A stretch of DNA of 35,739 bases, from assembly GCA_900752115.1 (NCBI GenBank), contig CAADUC010000018.1:1-35739 (forward strand), read 5' to 3'. The translations under genes were made by a program, and so were the position numbers. Source of the stretch: Clostridia bacterium. Its GTDB lineage: Bacteria > Bacillota > Clostridia > Oscillospirales > Acutalibacteraceae. Shown here in pieces: positions 24,352-33,891 of the stretch; the stretch's first letter is position 1, and each line of letters opens with the position of its first letter. Under the pieces are notes generated by a model. That model did not search any database and was not told the DNA's origin. It saw only the letters and a program-made list of their open reading frames with translations.

Positions 24352-24641
24352 TGGCAGCTCAGGATATTATCGTGCGCCCCATTATCACCGAGAAAAGCAT
24401 GGCCGGCCTTGGCATGAAGAAGTACACCTTCGAGGTTGCCAAGAGCGCCACCAAGGTTGATATCGCCAGAGCCGTGGAAGAGCTCTTCGGCGTGAAGGTT
24501 TCGAAGGTCAACACCCTGAACGTGCGCGGACATTTCCGCCGTCAGGGCCGCAGCGAGGGCTACACCTCCGCGTGGAAGAAGGCCGTTGTGACCCTCACCG
24601 AGGACAGCAAGACCATCGAGTTCTTTGAAGGCATGATGTAA
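24351..24641 (+). CDS. rplW: 50S ribosomal protein L23
   Basis: A 96-residue L23 (DIIVRPIITEKSM), which sits at the tunnel exit and docks trigger factor and SRP. It overlaps rplD by one base (TAATG) and is therefore coupled. It is followed by an unusually long 116-nt spacer with two hairpins. Confidence 0.98.
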   Translation: MAAQDIIVRPIITEKSMAGLGMKKYTFEVAKSATKVDIARAVEELFGVKVSKVNTLNVRGHFRRQGRSEGYTSAWKKAVVTLTEDSKTIEFFEGMM

Positions 24642-24671
24642 GCCGGGAAATCCCTGGAATACAAAGCTTGG

Positions 24672-24735
24672 TTTGACGCGGGCCGCGTCCTGCGTCAAAG
24701 GCATGGATGGGGGACCGGCATTCCCCCGCAAAGCC
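24672..24735 (+). promoter_or_regulatory. Two hairpins in the rplW-rplB spacer
   Basis: TTTGACGC (24672-24679) pairs with GCGTCAAA (24692-24699), and GGGGGA pairs with TCCCCC just downstream. No T tract follows, so they are mRNA structures (processing or protein binding) rather than terminators. Confidence 0.45.
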
Positions 24736-24757
24736 ATCATGAGGAGTGTGAAACCGA

Positions 24758-25591
24758 ATGCCTATTATCAATTTCAAGCCGAATACGGCAGGCAGACGCA
24801 ACATGTCGGTGACGGATTATTCCGAGCTGAGCAAGGTTGCCCCCGAGAAGAGCCTGCTGGCTCCCCTGAATCATAAATCCGGCCGCAACAGCTACGGCCG
24901 CATCACCGTCCGTCATCGCGGCGGCGGAAACCGCAAGAAGTACCGCATCATCGATTTCAAGCGCCAGAAGGCCGGCGTGAAGGCTACCGTGCAGACGATC
25001 GAGTACGATCCGAACCGCTCCGCCTTCATCGCTCTCGTTCAGTACGAGGACGGCGAGAAGCGCTATATCATCGCTCCGAACGGCCTGAAGGTCGGCGACG
25101 TTGTCGTCTCCGGCGCCGACGCGGACATTAAGCCCGGCAACGCGCTTCCGCTCGGCAGCATCCCGGTCGGTACCTTCATCCACAACGTTGAGCTTTATCC
25201 CGGCAAGGGCGCTCAGCTCGCCCGCGCCGCCGGCAACATGGCTCAGCTCATGGCGAAGGAGAACGGCCTCGCGCTGCTCAGACTGCCTTCCGGCGAGCTG
25301 CGCAACGTCAGCGTCACCTGCATGGCCACCATCGGCCAGGTCAGCAACATCGACCACGAGAATGTGAAGATCGGCAAGGCCGGCCGCAAGCGTCACATGG
25401 GCTGGAGACCGACCGTCCGCGGCTCCGTCATGAACCCGAACGACCATCCGCACGGCGGCGGCGAGGGCAAGAGCCCGATCGGCCATCCCGGCCCGCTGAC
25501 TCCGTGGGGCAAGCCGGCTCTCGGTTACAAGACCCGCGCCCACCACAACCGCTCCGATAAGTTTATCGTGAAGCGCAGAAACGGCAAATAA
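24758..25591 (+). CDS. rplB: 50S ribosomal protein L2
   Basis: A 277-residue L2, essential for subunit joining and the peptidyl-transferase region. The RNA-binding domain starts at [20 protein letters not shown]. The conserved C-terminal [16 protein letters not shown], with its important histidine, is intact. The ATG at 24758 has GAGGAG about 12 nt upstream, a little far. Confidence 0.98.
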   Translation: MPIINFKPNTAGRRNMSVTDYSELSKVAPEKSLLAPLNHKSGRNSYGRITVRHRGGGNRKKYRIIDFKRQKAGVKATVQTIEYDPNRSAFIALVQYEDGEKRYIIAPNGLKVGDVVVSGADADIKPGNALPLGSIPVGTFIHNVELYPGKGAQLARAAGNMAQLMAKENGLALLRLPSGELRNVSVTCMATIGQVSNIDHENVKIGKAGRKRHMGWRPTVRGSVMNPNDHPHGGGEGKSPIGHPGPLTPWGKPALGYKTRAHHNRSDKFIVKRRNGK

Positions 25592-25617
25592 GGCGTGCAG
25601 AAAGGAGCTTACGAATT

Positions 25618-25896
25618 ATGAGCAGAAGCTTGAAGAAGGGTCCTTATGTACAGCCTGTGCTGCTCAAGAGGATTCAGGAAATGAACGCGGCCGGCGAGAA
25701 GAAAATCGTCAAGACCTGGAGCAGAGCTTCCATGATCTTCCCGGATTTTGTCGGCCGTAGGGGGGGGTTGCACGACGGCCGTAAGCATTTGCCTGTGTAT
25801 GTCACGGAGGACATGGTCGGCCATAAGCTCGGCGAGTTTGCCCCGACCAGAACCTTCAAGGGCCATGCCGGCGCAAAAACCACAGGGTCCAAGTAA
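25618..25896 (+). CDS. rpsS: 30S ribosomal protein S19 with unusual core motif
   Basis: A 92-residue S19 of the 30S head ([36 protein letters not shown]). It is full length and in frame. The nearly universal TIAVH stretch before (D/N)GR reads RRGGL-H here (residues 47-51), encoded by a run of eight G at 25760-25767. The codon count is unchanged, so it is not a frameshift. This may be a base-calling artefact or a real, odd variant; flanks are normal. Confidence 0.95.
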   Translation: MSRSLKKGPYVQPVLLKRIQEMNAAGEKKIVKTWSRASMIFPDFVGRRGGLHDGRKHLPVYVTEDMVGHKLGEFAPTRTFKGHAGAKTTGSK

Positions 25897-25917
25897 GGTC
25901 TGAAAGGAGTGTATAGC

Positions 25918-26253
25918 ATGGAAGCAAGGGCACAGTTGAGATACGCCCGCATTTCTCCCCGCAAGGTTTCCATCGTTCTGGATTTGATTCGCAACAAGCC
26001 TGCGGACGTCGCAATGGCTATCCTCAAGCACACGCCGAAGGCCGCCTGCGAATCCCTGGAGAAGCTTTTGAAGTCGGCTATCGCGAATGCCGAGAACAAT
26101 CATAACATGGATGTTTCCAAACTTTACGTTGCGGAATGCTCCGTGTCCCAGGGTCCCACCCTCAAGCGCATTCGTCCGAGAGCACAGGGCCGCGCGTATC
26201 GCATCGAGAAGAAGACTTCCAACGTCACCCTGGTGCTCAAAGAGAAAGAATAA
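25918..26253 (+). CDS. rplV: 50S ribosomal protein L22
   Basis: A 111-residue L22 ([24 protein letters not shown]), whose beta-hairpin (about 80-100, [19 protein letters not shown]) lines the exit tunnel. I chose ATG 25918, 9 nt after AAAGGAG; the in-frame GTG at 25909 directly abuts that site. Confidence 0.97.
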   Translation: MEARAQLRYARISPRKVSIVLDLIRNKPADVAMAILKHTPKAACESLEKLLKSAIANAENNHNMDVSKLYVAECSVSQGPTLKRIRPRAQGRAYRIEKKTSNVTLVLKEKE

Positions 26254-26270
26254 GCGTAAGGAGGTAAACT

Positions 26271-26939
26271 ATGGGCCAGAAAGTGAATCCGCACGGTCTC
26301 CGTGTGGGCGTAATTAAAGACTGGGATTCCCGCTGGTATGCAAAGAAGGCTGCGTTCGGCGATACGCTTGTGGAGGACTACAACCTGCGCAAGACGCTGA
26401 AGAAGCAGCTCAAGGACGCCGGCGTTCCGAAGATTGAAATTGAGCGCACCGCTTCGAAGGTTCGCGTTCACATCCATTGCGCGAAGCCCGGCATGGTGAT
26501 CGGCAAGGGCGGCGCCGAGATTGAGAAGCTCCGCCTGCAGTGCGAGAAGATCCTCGGCAAGGACGTTGCCATCAACATCGTCGAGGTCAAGTCCCCCGAC
26601 CTGAACGCCCAGCTCGTCGCCGAGAACATCGCCGACCAGCTCGAGCGCAGAATTTCCTTCCGCCGCGCCATGAAGCAGTGCATCGGCCGCTCCATGAAGC
26701 TGGGCGCGAAGGGAATCAAGACCCAGGTTTCCGGCCGTCTCGGCGGCGCCGAGATTGCCCGTACCGAGCAGTATCATGACGGCACCATTCCGCTGCAGAC
26801 GCTGCGCGCCGACATTGACTACGGCTTTGCCGAGGCTGCGACCACCTACGGCCGCATCGGCGTAAAGGTTTGGCTCTACAAGGGCGAGGTTCTCCATCAG
26901 GCGAACAAGCAGCCCCGCAGGGAAGGAGGCAATAAATAA
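26271..26939 (+). CDS. rpsC: 30S ribosomal protein S3
   Basis: A 222-residue S3. The type-II KH domain carries the GxxG loop in [15 protein letters not shown]. With S4 and S5 it forms the mRNA entry pore. It starts 17 nt after rplV with GGAGG and overlaps rplP by one base. Confidence 0.98.
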   Translation: MGQKVNPHGLRVGVIKDWDSRWYAKKAAFGDTLVEDYNLRKTLKKQLKDAGVPKIEIERTASKVRVHIHCAKPGMVIGKGGAEIEKLRLQCEKILGKDVAINIVEVKSPDLNAQLVAENIADQLERRISFRRAMKQCIGRSMKLGAKGIKTQVSGRLGGAEIARTEQYHDGTIPLQTLRADIDYGFAEAATTYGRIGVKVWLYKGEVLHQANKQPRREGGNK

Positions 26940-27364
26940 TGCTTTTGCCCAAGCGCGTAAAATACCGCAGAGTACATCGCGGCCGTCTGACCGGCAAAGC
27001 GTACCGCGGAAGCAAGGTAACCTACGGTGATTTCGGCCTCCAGTCTCTGGAGCCGGCGTGGATCACCTCCAACCAGATTGAGGCGGCTCGTGTCGCCATG
27101 ACCCGTTACTGCAAGAGATTCGGTCAGGTCTGGATTAAGATTTTCCCCGACAAGCCCATCACCGAGAAGCCGGCTGAGACCCGAATGGGTTCCGGTAAAG
27201 GCTCCCCGGAGTACTGGGTGGCTGTCGTAAAGCCCGGCAGAGTGATGTTTGAGATCGGCGGCGTTTCCGAGGAGATGGCCCGTGAGGCTCTCCGCCTTGC
27301 CGCTCACAAGCTGCCTGTCAAGTGCAAGATTGTAACGAAGGAAGAAACGGGGGTTGAGCAGTAA
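26939..27364 (+). CDS. rplP: 50S ribosomal protein L16
   Basis: A 141-residue L16 ([16 protein letters not shown], then [20 protein letters not shown]), which helps place the A-site tRNA. It starts on the last base of the rpsC stop and ends overlapping rpmC by one base, so three genes are coupled. Confidence 0.98.
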   Translation: MLLPKRVKYRRVHRGRLTGKAYRGSKVTYGDFGLQSLEPAWITSNQIEAARVAMTRYCKRFGQVWIKIFPDKPITEKPAETRMGSGKGSPEYWVAVVKPGRVMFEIGGVSEEMAREALRLAAHKLPVKCKIVTKEETGVEQ

Positions 27365-27570
27365 TGAAGGCTTCAGAAGTCAGAGATTTGACCACCGCTG
27401 AGCTCGAGACGAAGCTTAAGGACCTCAAGGCCGAGCTTTTCAATCTGCGTTTCCAGCTTGCTATCAATCAGCTCGATAACCCGATGCGTATTTCCGCCGT
27501 CAAGAAGGATATCGCCCGCGTGAAGACTGTTCTGCGCGAGAACGAGCTCAGAGACGGCGCGAACGCGTGA
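27364..27570 (+). CDS. rpmC: 50S ribosomal protein L29
   Basis: A 68-residue, mostly helical L29 ([20 protein letters not shown]) with [15 protein letters not shown]. It lies near the tunnel exit beside L23. Coupled to rplP by TAATG. Confidence 0.98.
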   Translation: MKASEVRDLTTAELETKLKDLKAELFNLRFQLAINQLDNPMRISAVKKDIARVKTVLRENELRDGANA

Positions 27571-27589
27571 ACCGAAGGAGGGGTAAGCT

Positions 27590-27847
27590 GTGAGCGAGAG
27601 AAACATGAGAAAGACCAATGTCGGCCGTGTCGTCAGCAACAAGATGGACAAGACGATCGTCGTCGCCATTGAGGACAGCGTCAAGCATCCGCTGTATAAG
27701 AAGATTATCAAGCGTACCGTGAAGCTCAAGGCTCATGACGAGAACAACGAGTGCTCGATCGGTGACCGCGTGCGCGTGATGGAGACCCGTCCCCTTTCCA
27801 AGGAGAAGAGATGGCGTCTCGTCGAAGTGATCGAGAAGGCGAAATAA
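27590..27847 (+). CDS. rpsQ: 30S ribosomal protein S17
   Basis: An 85-residue S17 with an OB-fold ([20 protein letters not shown]), a primary 16S rRNA binder. It starts with GTG at 27590 after AAGGAGG. Confidence 0.98.
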   Translation: MSERNMRKTNVGRVVSNKMDKTIVVAIEDSVKHPLYKKIIKRTVKLKAHDENNECSIGDRVRVMETRPLSKEKRWRLVEVIEKAK

Positions 27848-27887
27848 GCGTATTTCGCGTAATTCAGCAAGTTAGGAGGAACGCACT

Positions 27888-28256
27888 GTGATTCAACAGC
27901 AGACCTACCTGAAAGTTGCCGACAACACCGGCGCGAAGGAGCTTATGTGCATCCGCGTTCTCGGCGGTACCGGCAGAAGGTATGCCAATATTGGCGACGT
28001 GGTGGTTGCTTCCGTGAAGAAAGCTGCCCCCGGCGGCCAGGTAAAGAAGGGCGATGTTGTGAAGGCGGTTATTGTCCGCACCGCTTCCGCCATCCGCCGC
28101 GACGACGGCACCTACATTCGTTTCGACGAGAATGCCGCCGTTATCATTAAGGAAGACAAGAACCCGAGGGGCACCCGTATCTTTGGGCCTGTCGCCAGAG
28201 AGCTGCGCGACAAGGATTACCTGAAGATCCTCAGCCTTGCCCCCGAAGTGCTTTGA
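27888..28256 (+). CDS. rplN: 50S ribosomal protein L14
   Basis: A 122-residue L14 ([21 protein letters not shown]-terminal [15 protein letters not shown]), at the subunit interface; in many bacteria the silencing factor RsfS binds it. It starts with GTG at 27888, with GGAGG about 9 nt upstream. The 40-nt spacer before it is the third longest in the first part of the operon. Confidence 0.98.
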   Translation: MIQQQTYLKVADNTGAKELMCIRVLGGTGRRYANIGDVVVASVKKAAPGGQVKKGDVVKAVIVRTASAIRRDDGTYIRFDENAAVIIKEDKNPRGTRIFGPVARELRDKDYLKILSLAPEVL

Positions 28257-28273
28257 TGGGAGGTGCTCACTTT

Positions 28274-28612
28274 ATGAAGAAACTTCATGTGAAGACCGGT
28301 GACACCGTCGTCATTATGAGCGGCCGCGAGCGCGGCAAGCAGGGCAAGGTGCTGGCCGTCAGCCCCGAGGAGGGCAAGGTCATCATCGAGGGCCGCAACA
28401 TGGTTACGAAGCACGTCAAGCCCCGCCGTATGGGCGAGCAGGGCGGCATCGTGAAGGCCGAGGGCGCCATGTATGCCTGCAAGGTGCAGGTTCTCCGCCC
28501 CCACTGCAACAAACCGACCCGCGTGCAGCACAACGTGCACTTCGAAGAGATCGAAGGCAAGCAGAAGCGCGTTTCTGAGCGCGTCTGCGCGAAGTGCAAG
28601 CAAGCGCTTTGA
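28274..28612 (+). CDS. rplX: 50S ribosomal protein L24
   Basis: A 112-residue L24 with the KOW motif in [20 protein letters not shown], an assembly initiator of the large subunit. I chose the ATG at 28274 (MKKLHVK), 10 nt after GGAGG; the frame is open to 28253, overlapping rplN, but that start lacks a site. Confidence 0.97.
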   Translation: MKKLHVKTGDTVVIMSGRERGKQGKVLAVSPEEGKVIIEGRNMVTKHVKPRRMGEQGGIVKAEGAMYACKVQVLRPHCNKPTRVQHNVHFEEIEGKQKRVSERVCAKCKQAL

Positions 28613-28623
28613 GGAGGGATAAC

Positions 28624-29163
28624 ATGGCCAGACTGAAAGATTACTACAAGGCGGACGTTGCGCCCGCCCTTATGAAGAAATTCTCTTACAAGAGCGTCAT
28701 GCAGATCCCGAAGCTCGACAAGATTGTCATCAACGTCGGCGCCGGCGAGGCCAAGGAGAATGCCAAGGCTATCGACGCTATCATGGCCGACCTGATGAAG
28801 ATTACCGGTCAGCGCCCGATGATCTGCAAGGCGAAGAAGTCCGTCGCGAACTTCAAGGTCCGTGAGGGCATGAACATCGGCGTGAAGGTCACCCTTCGCG
28901 GCGAGAGAATGTACGAGTTCATGGATCGCCTCTTTAACGTGGCCCTCCCCCGCGTCAGAGACTTCCGCGGAATCAACCCGAACTCCTTCGACGGCCGTGG
29001 CAACTACAACATGGGCATCAAGGAGCAGCTGATTTTCCCGGAGATCGAATACGACAAGATCGATAAGGTCCGCGGCATGGACATCTGCTTTGTCACGACC
29101 GCCAAGACCGACGAGGAGTCCCGCGAGCTGCTGACGCTCATGGGCGCTCCCTTCGCGAAATAA
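28624..29163 (+). CDS. rplE: 50S ribosomal protein L5
   Basis: A 179-residue L5 ([32 protein letters not shown]), which binds 5S rRNA and the P-site tRNA. It starts at ATG 28624 after GAGGAGGG; an in-frame upstream start lies inside rplX and is rejected. Confidence 0.98.
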   Translation: MARLKDYYKADVAPALMKKFSYKSVMQIPKLDKIVINVGAGEAKENAKAIDAIMADLMKITGQRPMICKAKKSVANFKVREGMNIGVKVTLRGERMYEFMDRLFNVALPRVRDFRGINPNSFDGRGNYNMGIKEQLIFPEIEYDKIDKVRGMDICFVTTAKTDEESRELLTLMGAPFAK

Positions 29164-29175
29164 GGAGGGATTATT

Positions 29176-29361
29176 GTGGCCAAGACTTCTATGAAAATCA
29201 AGCAGAAGAGACCTGCGAAGTTCTCGACCCGCGCGTACAACCGCTGCAAGATCTGCGGCCGGCCGCATGCCTATCTTCGCAAGTTCGGAATCTGCCGCAT
29301 CTGCTTCAGGGAGCTCGCTTACAAGGGCGAAATCCCGGGCGTGAAAAAGGCCAGTTGGTAA
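29176..29361 (+). CDS. rpsZ: 30S ribosomal protein S14, zinc-binding type
   Basis: A 61-residue S14 of the short zinc form: Cys24, Cys27, Cys40 and Cys43 in CKIC...CRIC. This form is typical of Gram-positive bacteria; the longer zinc-free paralogue is not in the window. It starts with GTG at 29176 after AAGGAGGG. Confidence 0.98.
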   Translation: MAKTSMKIKQKRPAKFSTRAYNRCKICGRPHAYLRKFGICRICFRELAYKGEIPGVKKASW

Positions 29362-29373
29362 GGAGGTAACGGC

Positions 29374-29772
29374 ATGCAGATTACAGATACCATCGCCGAT
29401 TTGCTGACCAGAATTCGCAACGCGAGCTCTGCCAGGCATGACTCGGTTGAGATCCCCGCTTCCAACATGAAGAAGGCCATCTGCCAGATTCTGGTGGACG
29501 AAGGATACGTCAAGAACTACACCGTCACGCAGGACGGCAAGCAGGGCGTCATCAAGGTGACGCTCAAGTATGGCGAGGGCAAGACCCCCGTCATCCAGGG
29601 CCTGCGCCGCGTGAGCAAGCCCGGCCTGCGCATCTATTCGAGCGCTGCCGAGCTGCCGAAGGTCATGAAGGGCCTCGGCATCGCCATCATTTCCACGAGC
29701 CGCGGCGTCATGACCGACCGCGAGGCTCGCAAGCAGAACCTCGGCGGCGAGGTCCTCGCTTTCATTTGGTAA
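29374..29772 (+). CDS. rpsH: 30S ribosomal protein S8
   Basis: A 132-residue S8 ([14 protein letters not shown]) with the conserved C-terminal [20 protein letters not shown]. It binds 16S helix 21 and, in E. coli, represses the spc operon by binding the rplE region; similar control here was not checked. Confidence 0.98.
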   Translation: MQITDTIADLLTRIRNASSARHDSVEIPASNMKKAICQILVDEGYVKNYTVTQDGKQGVIKVTLKYGEGKTPVIQGLRRVSKPGLRIYSSAAELPKVMKGLGIAIISTSRGVMTDREARKQNLGGEVLAFIW

Positions 29773-29788
29773 TCAAGGGGGTGCAACT

Positions 29789-30337
29789 ATGTCGCGAATT
29801 GGAAGAAAACCCATAAATATTCCCGCTGGCGTGACTGTCACGGTTGACGCCAACGTTGTTACGGTGAAGGGCCCCAAGGCCACGCTGACCCAGGCCTTCC
29901 ATCCGAACATGACCATCTCGGTCGAGGGGAACGAGATCCTCGTCACCCGCCCGAACGACGACAAGGAAAACCGCTCTCTGCACGGCCTGACCCGTACGCT
30001 CATCCACAACATGGTGGTCGGCGTCACGGAGGGCTTCAAGAAGGAGCTGGACGTCAACGGCGTCGGCTACCGTGTGCAGATGAACGGCAAGAATCTTGAG
30101 ATGAACCTGGGCTACTCCCACAAGGTGATTGTCCCGTCCATCGAGGGCATCACCATTGAGTGCCCGTCTCCGAATAAGATCGTCATTTCCGGCTCCGACA
30201 AGCAGGCCGTCGGCCAGTTTGCCGCTGAGGTCCGCGAGAAGCGTCCGCCCGAGCCGTACAAGGGCAAGGGTATCCGCTATACTGGCGAGTTTGTCCGTCA
30301 TAAGGAAGGCAAGGCCGGTAAGGGCGCCAAGAAGTAA
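29789..30337 (+). CDS. rplF: 50S ribosomal protein L6
   Basis: A 182-residue L6 ([17 protein letters not shown]) with two related alpha/beta domains and the signature [11 protein letters not shown]. It binds near the sarcin-ricin loop. Confidence 0.98.
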   Translation: MSRIGRKPINIPAGVTVTVDANVVTVKGPKATLTQAFHPNMTISVEGNEILVTRPNDDKENRSLHGLTRTLIHNMVVGVTEGFKKELDVNGVGYRVQMNGKNLEMNLGYSHKVIVPSIEGITIECPSPNKIVISGSDKQAVGQFAAEVREKRPPEPYKGKGIRYTGEFVRHKEGKAGKGAKK

Positions 30338-30354
30338 GAAGGAGTGAAGAGCAA

Positions 30355-30714
30355 ATGGTGAACAAGGCTGATACCAAGAAAGCCAGACTGAACCGCCACC
30401 GCCGTGTGCGCGGCAAGGTTTCGGGCACTGCCGAGTGCCCCCGCCTGAACGTGTTCCGCTCCAGCAAGAACATCTACGCCCAGATCATTGACGATGTCAA
30501 GGGAGTTACTCTCGCAGCAGCTTCCACCCTGGACAAGGATTTCTCTGGCAACGGCGGAAATAAGGACGCCGCGCGCAAGGTCGGCGAGATGATCGCAAAG
30601 CGTGCTGCTGAAAAGGGAATCGAAGAGGTCGTTTTTGACCGCGGCGGCTATATTTTCCACGGCCGCGTCAAGGAACTGGCCGATGGCGCCCGTGAGGGCG
30701 GCCTCAAGTTCTAA
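30355..30714 (+). CDS. rplR: 50S ribosomal protein L18
   Basis: A 119-residue L18 ([20 protein letters not shown] and [18 protein letters not shown]), which binds 5S rRNA with L5. It starts 17 nt after rplF with AAGGAG. Confidence 0.98.
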   Translation: MVNKADTKKARLNRHRRVRGKVSGTAECPRLNVFRSSKNIYAQIIDDVKGVTLAAASTLDKDFSGNGGNKDAARKVGEMIAKRAAEKGIEEVVFDRGGYIFHGRVKELADGAREGGLKF

Positions 30715-30730
30715 GTAAGGAGGAATTCAT

Positions 30731-31237
30731 TTGGCTAGATTTGATGCGCCCCGTTCTCAGCAGGACGAGATGAAGGAGCATGTGGTTGCCATTAACCGCG
30801 TGTCCAAGACGGTGAAGGGCGGCCGTATCTTCAAGTTCGCGGCTCTCGTCGTCGTCGGCGACGGCAACGGCACCGTGGGCTTCGGCATCGGCAAGGCCGG
30901 CGAAGTTCCGGACGCCATCCGCAAGGGCATTGAGGACGCGAAGAAGAACCTCATTAAGATTTCCCTGCGCGGCACCACCATTCCCCACGAGATTATCGGC
31001 GAGTTCGGCGCCGGCAAGGTGCTCATGAAGCCCGCCGCTCCCGGTACCGGCGTGATCGCCGGCGGTCCGGTTCGTGCCGTCGTCGAGGCTGCGGGTATCC
31101 GTGATATCCGTACCAAGGCGCTGCGCTCCAACAACCCCTGCAACGTCGTGCGCGCCACGCTGGCCGGCATGGCTCAGCTGCGCAACGCTGAAGAGGTTGC
31201 CGCCATCCGCGGTAAGTCCGTGAAGGACATTCTGTAA
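30731..31237 (+). CDS. rpsE: 30S ribosomal protein S5
   Basis: A 168-residue S5 ([16 protein letters not shown], then [20 protein letters not shown]). It helps decoding fidelity and the mRNA entry helicase. It starts with TTG at 30731, 7 nt after AAGGAGG; no ATG or GTG lies close by. Confidence 0.97.
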   Translation: MARFDAPRSQQDEMKEHVVAINRVSKTVKGGRIFKFAALVVVGDGNGTVGFGIGKAGEVPDAIRKGIEDAKKNLIKISLRGTTIPHEIIGEFGAGKVLMKPAAPGTGVIAGGPVRAVVEAAGIRDIRTKALRSNNPCNVVRATLAGMAQLRNAEEVAAIRGKSVKDIL

Positions 31238-31251
31238 GAGGAGGGCGCAAG

Positions 31252-31431
31252 ATGGAACAGATTACCATTAAACTGGTGAAGAGCCTGATTGGTTCGAAGA
31301 AGGACCAGATTGCTACCGCCCATGCGCTGGGCCTGCGTAAGATCGGCGACGTCGTGACGCAGCCGAACAACGAGCAGACCAAGGGCAAGGTGGCCAGAAT
31401 TATCCACCTCGTCGAGGTAAATAACGCGTAA
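31252..31431 (+). CDS. rpmD: 50S ribosomal protein L30
   Basis: A 59-residue L30 read directly from the sequence: [17 protein letters not shown] at the start and HLVEVNNA at the end, with the typical [12 protein letters not shown]. The ATG at 31252 is preceded by GAGGAGGG. It is short, but clearly conserved and in its standard place between rpsE and rplO. Confidence 0.97.
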   Translation: MEQITIKLVKSLIGSKKDQIATAHALGLRKIGDVVTQPNNEQTKGKVARIIHLVEVNNA

Positions 31432-31450
31432 GCAAGGAGGTGCGAACATC

Positions 31451-31891
31451 ATGAAGTTGCATGATCTGACTGCGGCTCCCGGTTCCGTCCAGGACCGCAA
31501 GAGAATCGGCAGAGGCCAGGGCTCCGGCCAGGGCAAGACGGCCGGCAAGGGCCACAAGGGCCAGAAGGCAAGAGCCGGACACGGCATGCGTCCGGGCTTT
31601 GAAGGCGGCCAGATGCCTCTGCAGAGAAGGATCCCGAAGAGAGGCTTTAACAACATTTTTGCCAAGACCATCGTGGCTGTTAACGTTGGTACCCTCAACA
31701 AGTTTGAGGACGGCGCTGTCGTTGACACGCAGGCGCTGATTGACGCCGGCATCGTGAAGGTTTGCTGCGACGGGGTGAAAATCCTCGCCAACGGCAAGCT
31801 CGACAAGAAGCTGACTGTGAAGGTCAACGCCTATTCTGAAGCTGCAAAGCAGAAGATCGAAGCTGCAGGTGGGAAGGCAGAGGTGATCTGA
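31451..31891 (+). CDS. rplO: 50S ribosomal protein L15
   Basis: A 146-residue L15 with the flexible Gly-rich tail [20 protein letters not shown] that threads into 23S rRNA. It starts at ATG 31451 after AAGGAGG. Only one base separates its stop from secY. Confidence 0.98.
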   Translation: MKLHDLTAAPGSVQDRKRIGRGQGSGQGKTAGKGHKGQKARAGHGMRPGFEGGQMPLQRRIPKRGFNNIFAKTIVAVNVGTLNKFEDGAVVDTQALIDAGIVKVCCDGVKILANGKLDKKLTVKVNAYSEAAKQKIEAAGGKAEVI

Positions 31892-31892
31892 A

Positions 31893-33242
31893 TTGTTCAA
31901 AACAATTAAGAACGCCTGGAGCATCCCGGATCTGCGCAAGAAGATTCTGTTCACCCTCCTCATCGTCGTTGTGTTCCGCCTCGGCGCCGTCATTCCGGTG
32001 CCGTTCCTGAACACGGACGCCCTTGAGGCGCTCATGGCCAACGTCAGCCAGGGAGGCACCGCACTGAGCTACCTCGACATGCTGACCGGCGGCGCGTTCT
32101 CGAACGCCACGCTCTTTGCCATGGGTGTCAGCCCCTATATCAACAGCTCCATTATCATGCAGCTGCTGACCGTGGCCATTCCTCCTCTTGAGAGAATGGC
32201 GAAGGAAGGCGAGGAAGGCCGCAAGAAGATTGCGACCATTACCCGCTATGTGACCGTTCTGCTGGGCCTGATTCAGGGCACGGCTTACTATTTCTACCTG
32301 CGCAACACCACTGTCGCCATGACAGACGGCACCGTCAAGACGATTGCCATGTACACGAGCGGCTGGGAGCAGGTGTTTACCGCCATTATCATCATCATGG
32401 TCTTTACCGCCGGTACGGCGCTGATGATGTGGCTTGGCGAGCAGATCAACGACAAGGGAATCGGAAACGGCATCTCGATTCTGCTCTTTGCGGGCATCGT
32501 TTCCCGTCTTCCCACCACGCTCAATACGCTTTATGCGTACTGGAACCAGGCGATGCAGGCTCCCTCGGAGTACGGACAGTATTTCTTCTTTGCTCCGTTC
32601 TTCATCGTTCTGTTCCTCGCGGTGATTTGGGTCATTGTTTTCATGAACAATTCCGAGCGCCGCATTCCCGTGCAGTATGCCAAGCGTGTGGTTGGCCGCA
32701 AGATGTACGGTGGACAAAGCTCGCATATTCCGGTGAAGGTTGCGATGTCCGGCGTGATGCCTATCATCTTTGCTTCTTCCATCCTATCCATCCCGAGCAC
32801 TGTCGAGATGTTCCTGGGAGAGAGAGCGAAGGAGGGCTTCTGGGGCTCCTTCTTTGAGGCGCTGTCCCCGACCGGCCTTCTGTACGGCATCCTGTATTTC
32901 GTCCTGATCATCATGTTCGCTTATTTCTATCTGACCATTCAGTACAATCCGATTGAGATGGCCAATAACCTCCGTCAGAACAACGGCACGATCCCGGGCA
33001 TCCGTCCCGGCAAGCCGACTGCGGACTTCATTTCCAAAATTCTTTCCAAAATCACGCTCATCGGAGCGCTCTTCCTCGCTGTGATCGCGCTCCTGCCCAT
33101 CATCTACTCGAATGCAACGGCCATGCACGGTCTCTCGTTCGGCGGCACGTCCATTCTGATTATGGTTGGCGTTGCTCTCGATACCGCGAAGCAGCTGGAA
33201 TCCCAGATGATGATGCGTCATTATAAGGGCTTCCTTGATTAA
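31893..33242 (+). CDS. secY: Protein translocase subunit SecY
   Basis: A 449-residue SecY, the channel of the SecYEG translocon, with ten predicted membrane helices. Typical parts are the start WSIPDLRKKILFTLLIVVVF, ISPYINSSI-like GVSPYINSSIIMQLL and the late loop MANNLRQNNGTIPGIRPGK. It starts with TTG at 31893, after AGAGGTGATC; the start sits one base after the rplO stop, so translation is coupled. Confidence 0.98.
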   Translation: MFKTIKNAWSIPDLRKKILFTLLIVVVFRLGAVIPVPFLNTDALEALMANVSQGGTALSYLDMLTGGAFSNATLFAMGVSPYINSSIIMQLLTVAIPPLERMAKEGEEGRKKIATITRYVTVLLGLIQGTAYYFYLRNTTVAMTDGTVKTIAMYTSGWEQVFTAIIIIMVFTAGTALMMWLGEQINDKGIGNGISILLFAGIVSRLPTTLNTLYAYWNQAMQAPSEYGQYFFFAPFFIVLFLAVIWVIVFMNNSERRIPVQYAKRVVGRKMYGGQSSHIPVKVAMSGVMPIIFASSILSIPSTVEMFLGERAKEGFWGSFFEALSPTGLLYGILYFVLIIMFAYFYLTIQYNPIEMANNLRQNNGTIPGIRPGKPTADFISKILSKITLIGALFLAVIALLPIIYSNATAMHGLSFGGTSILIMVGVALDTAKQLESQMMMRHYKGFLD

Positions 33243-33254
33243 GGAGGAATCGGT

Positions 33255-33887
33255 ATGAATTTGATTCTGCTCGGCGCTCCCGGCGCCGGTAAAGGCACGC
33301 AGGCAGAGGTTATCTGCGAGCATCTCAGCATTCCCGCCGTTTCGACCGGCAATATGATCCGTGAAGCGCTGAAGAACGGCACGGAGATGGGTCTGCGCGC
33401 GAAGTCCTATATGGAAGAGGGCAAGCTGGTTCCCGATGAAGTCGTGATCGGCATCATCAAGGAGCGTCTGCAGCAGGACGACTGCAAAAACGGCTTTATC
33501 CTCGACGGCTTCCCGCGTACGATTCCTCAGGCCGAGGCTCTGGACAGCATGGGCGTTGTCATTGACAAGGTCATTGACATCGAGGTCCCCGACGAGAAGA
33601 TCGTCGAGCGTATGTCCGGACGCCGTGTCTGCGAAGCCTGCGGAGCTTCCTATCATCTGCTTTACAAGAAGCCGGAGAAGGAAGGCGTCTGCGGCAAATG
33701 CGGAGGCACCCTCGTTCAGCGCAAGGATGACCACCCGGATACAGTGAAGGAACGCCTCAAGGTTTATCACGAGCAGACGGAGCCCCTGAAGGCTTATTAC
33801 GAGAAACAGGGCAAGCTCTCCATCGTGGTGGGCCAGGAGGATGTGGCCGACACGTCCCGCCTCACGCTGGAAGCGCTCAAGGCGTAA
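33255..33887 (+). CDS. adk: Adenylate kinase
   Basis: A 210-residue kinase converting AMP + ATP to two ADP. The P-loop GAPGAGKGTQ is at 7-16 and FILDGFPRT at 81-89. The LID carries Cys126, Cys129, Cys146 and Cys149, a structural zinc site typical of Gram-positive forms. It follows secY by 12 nt. Confidence 0.98.
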   Translation: MNLILLGAPGAGKGTQAEVICEHLSIPAVSTGNMIREALKNGTEMGLRAKSYMEEGKLVPDEVVIGIIKERLQQDDCKNGFILDGFPRTIPQAEALDSMGVVIDKVIDIEVPDEKIVERMSGRRVCEACGASYHLLYKKPEKEGVCGKCGGTLVQRKDDHPDTVKERLKVYHEQTEPLKAYYEKQGKLSIVVGQEDVADTSRLTLEALKA

Positions 33888-33891
33888 GACG

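Noticed and set aside
25618..25896. Frameshift in rpsS at the eight-G run
   Set aside because: The frame is continuous and residue spacing to the next conserved motif equals that of normal S19, so only substitutions are needed.
28285..29439. Minus-strand open frame of 384 codons across rplX-rpsH
   Set aside because: It is antisense to several ribosomal genes and arises from codon bias.
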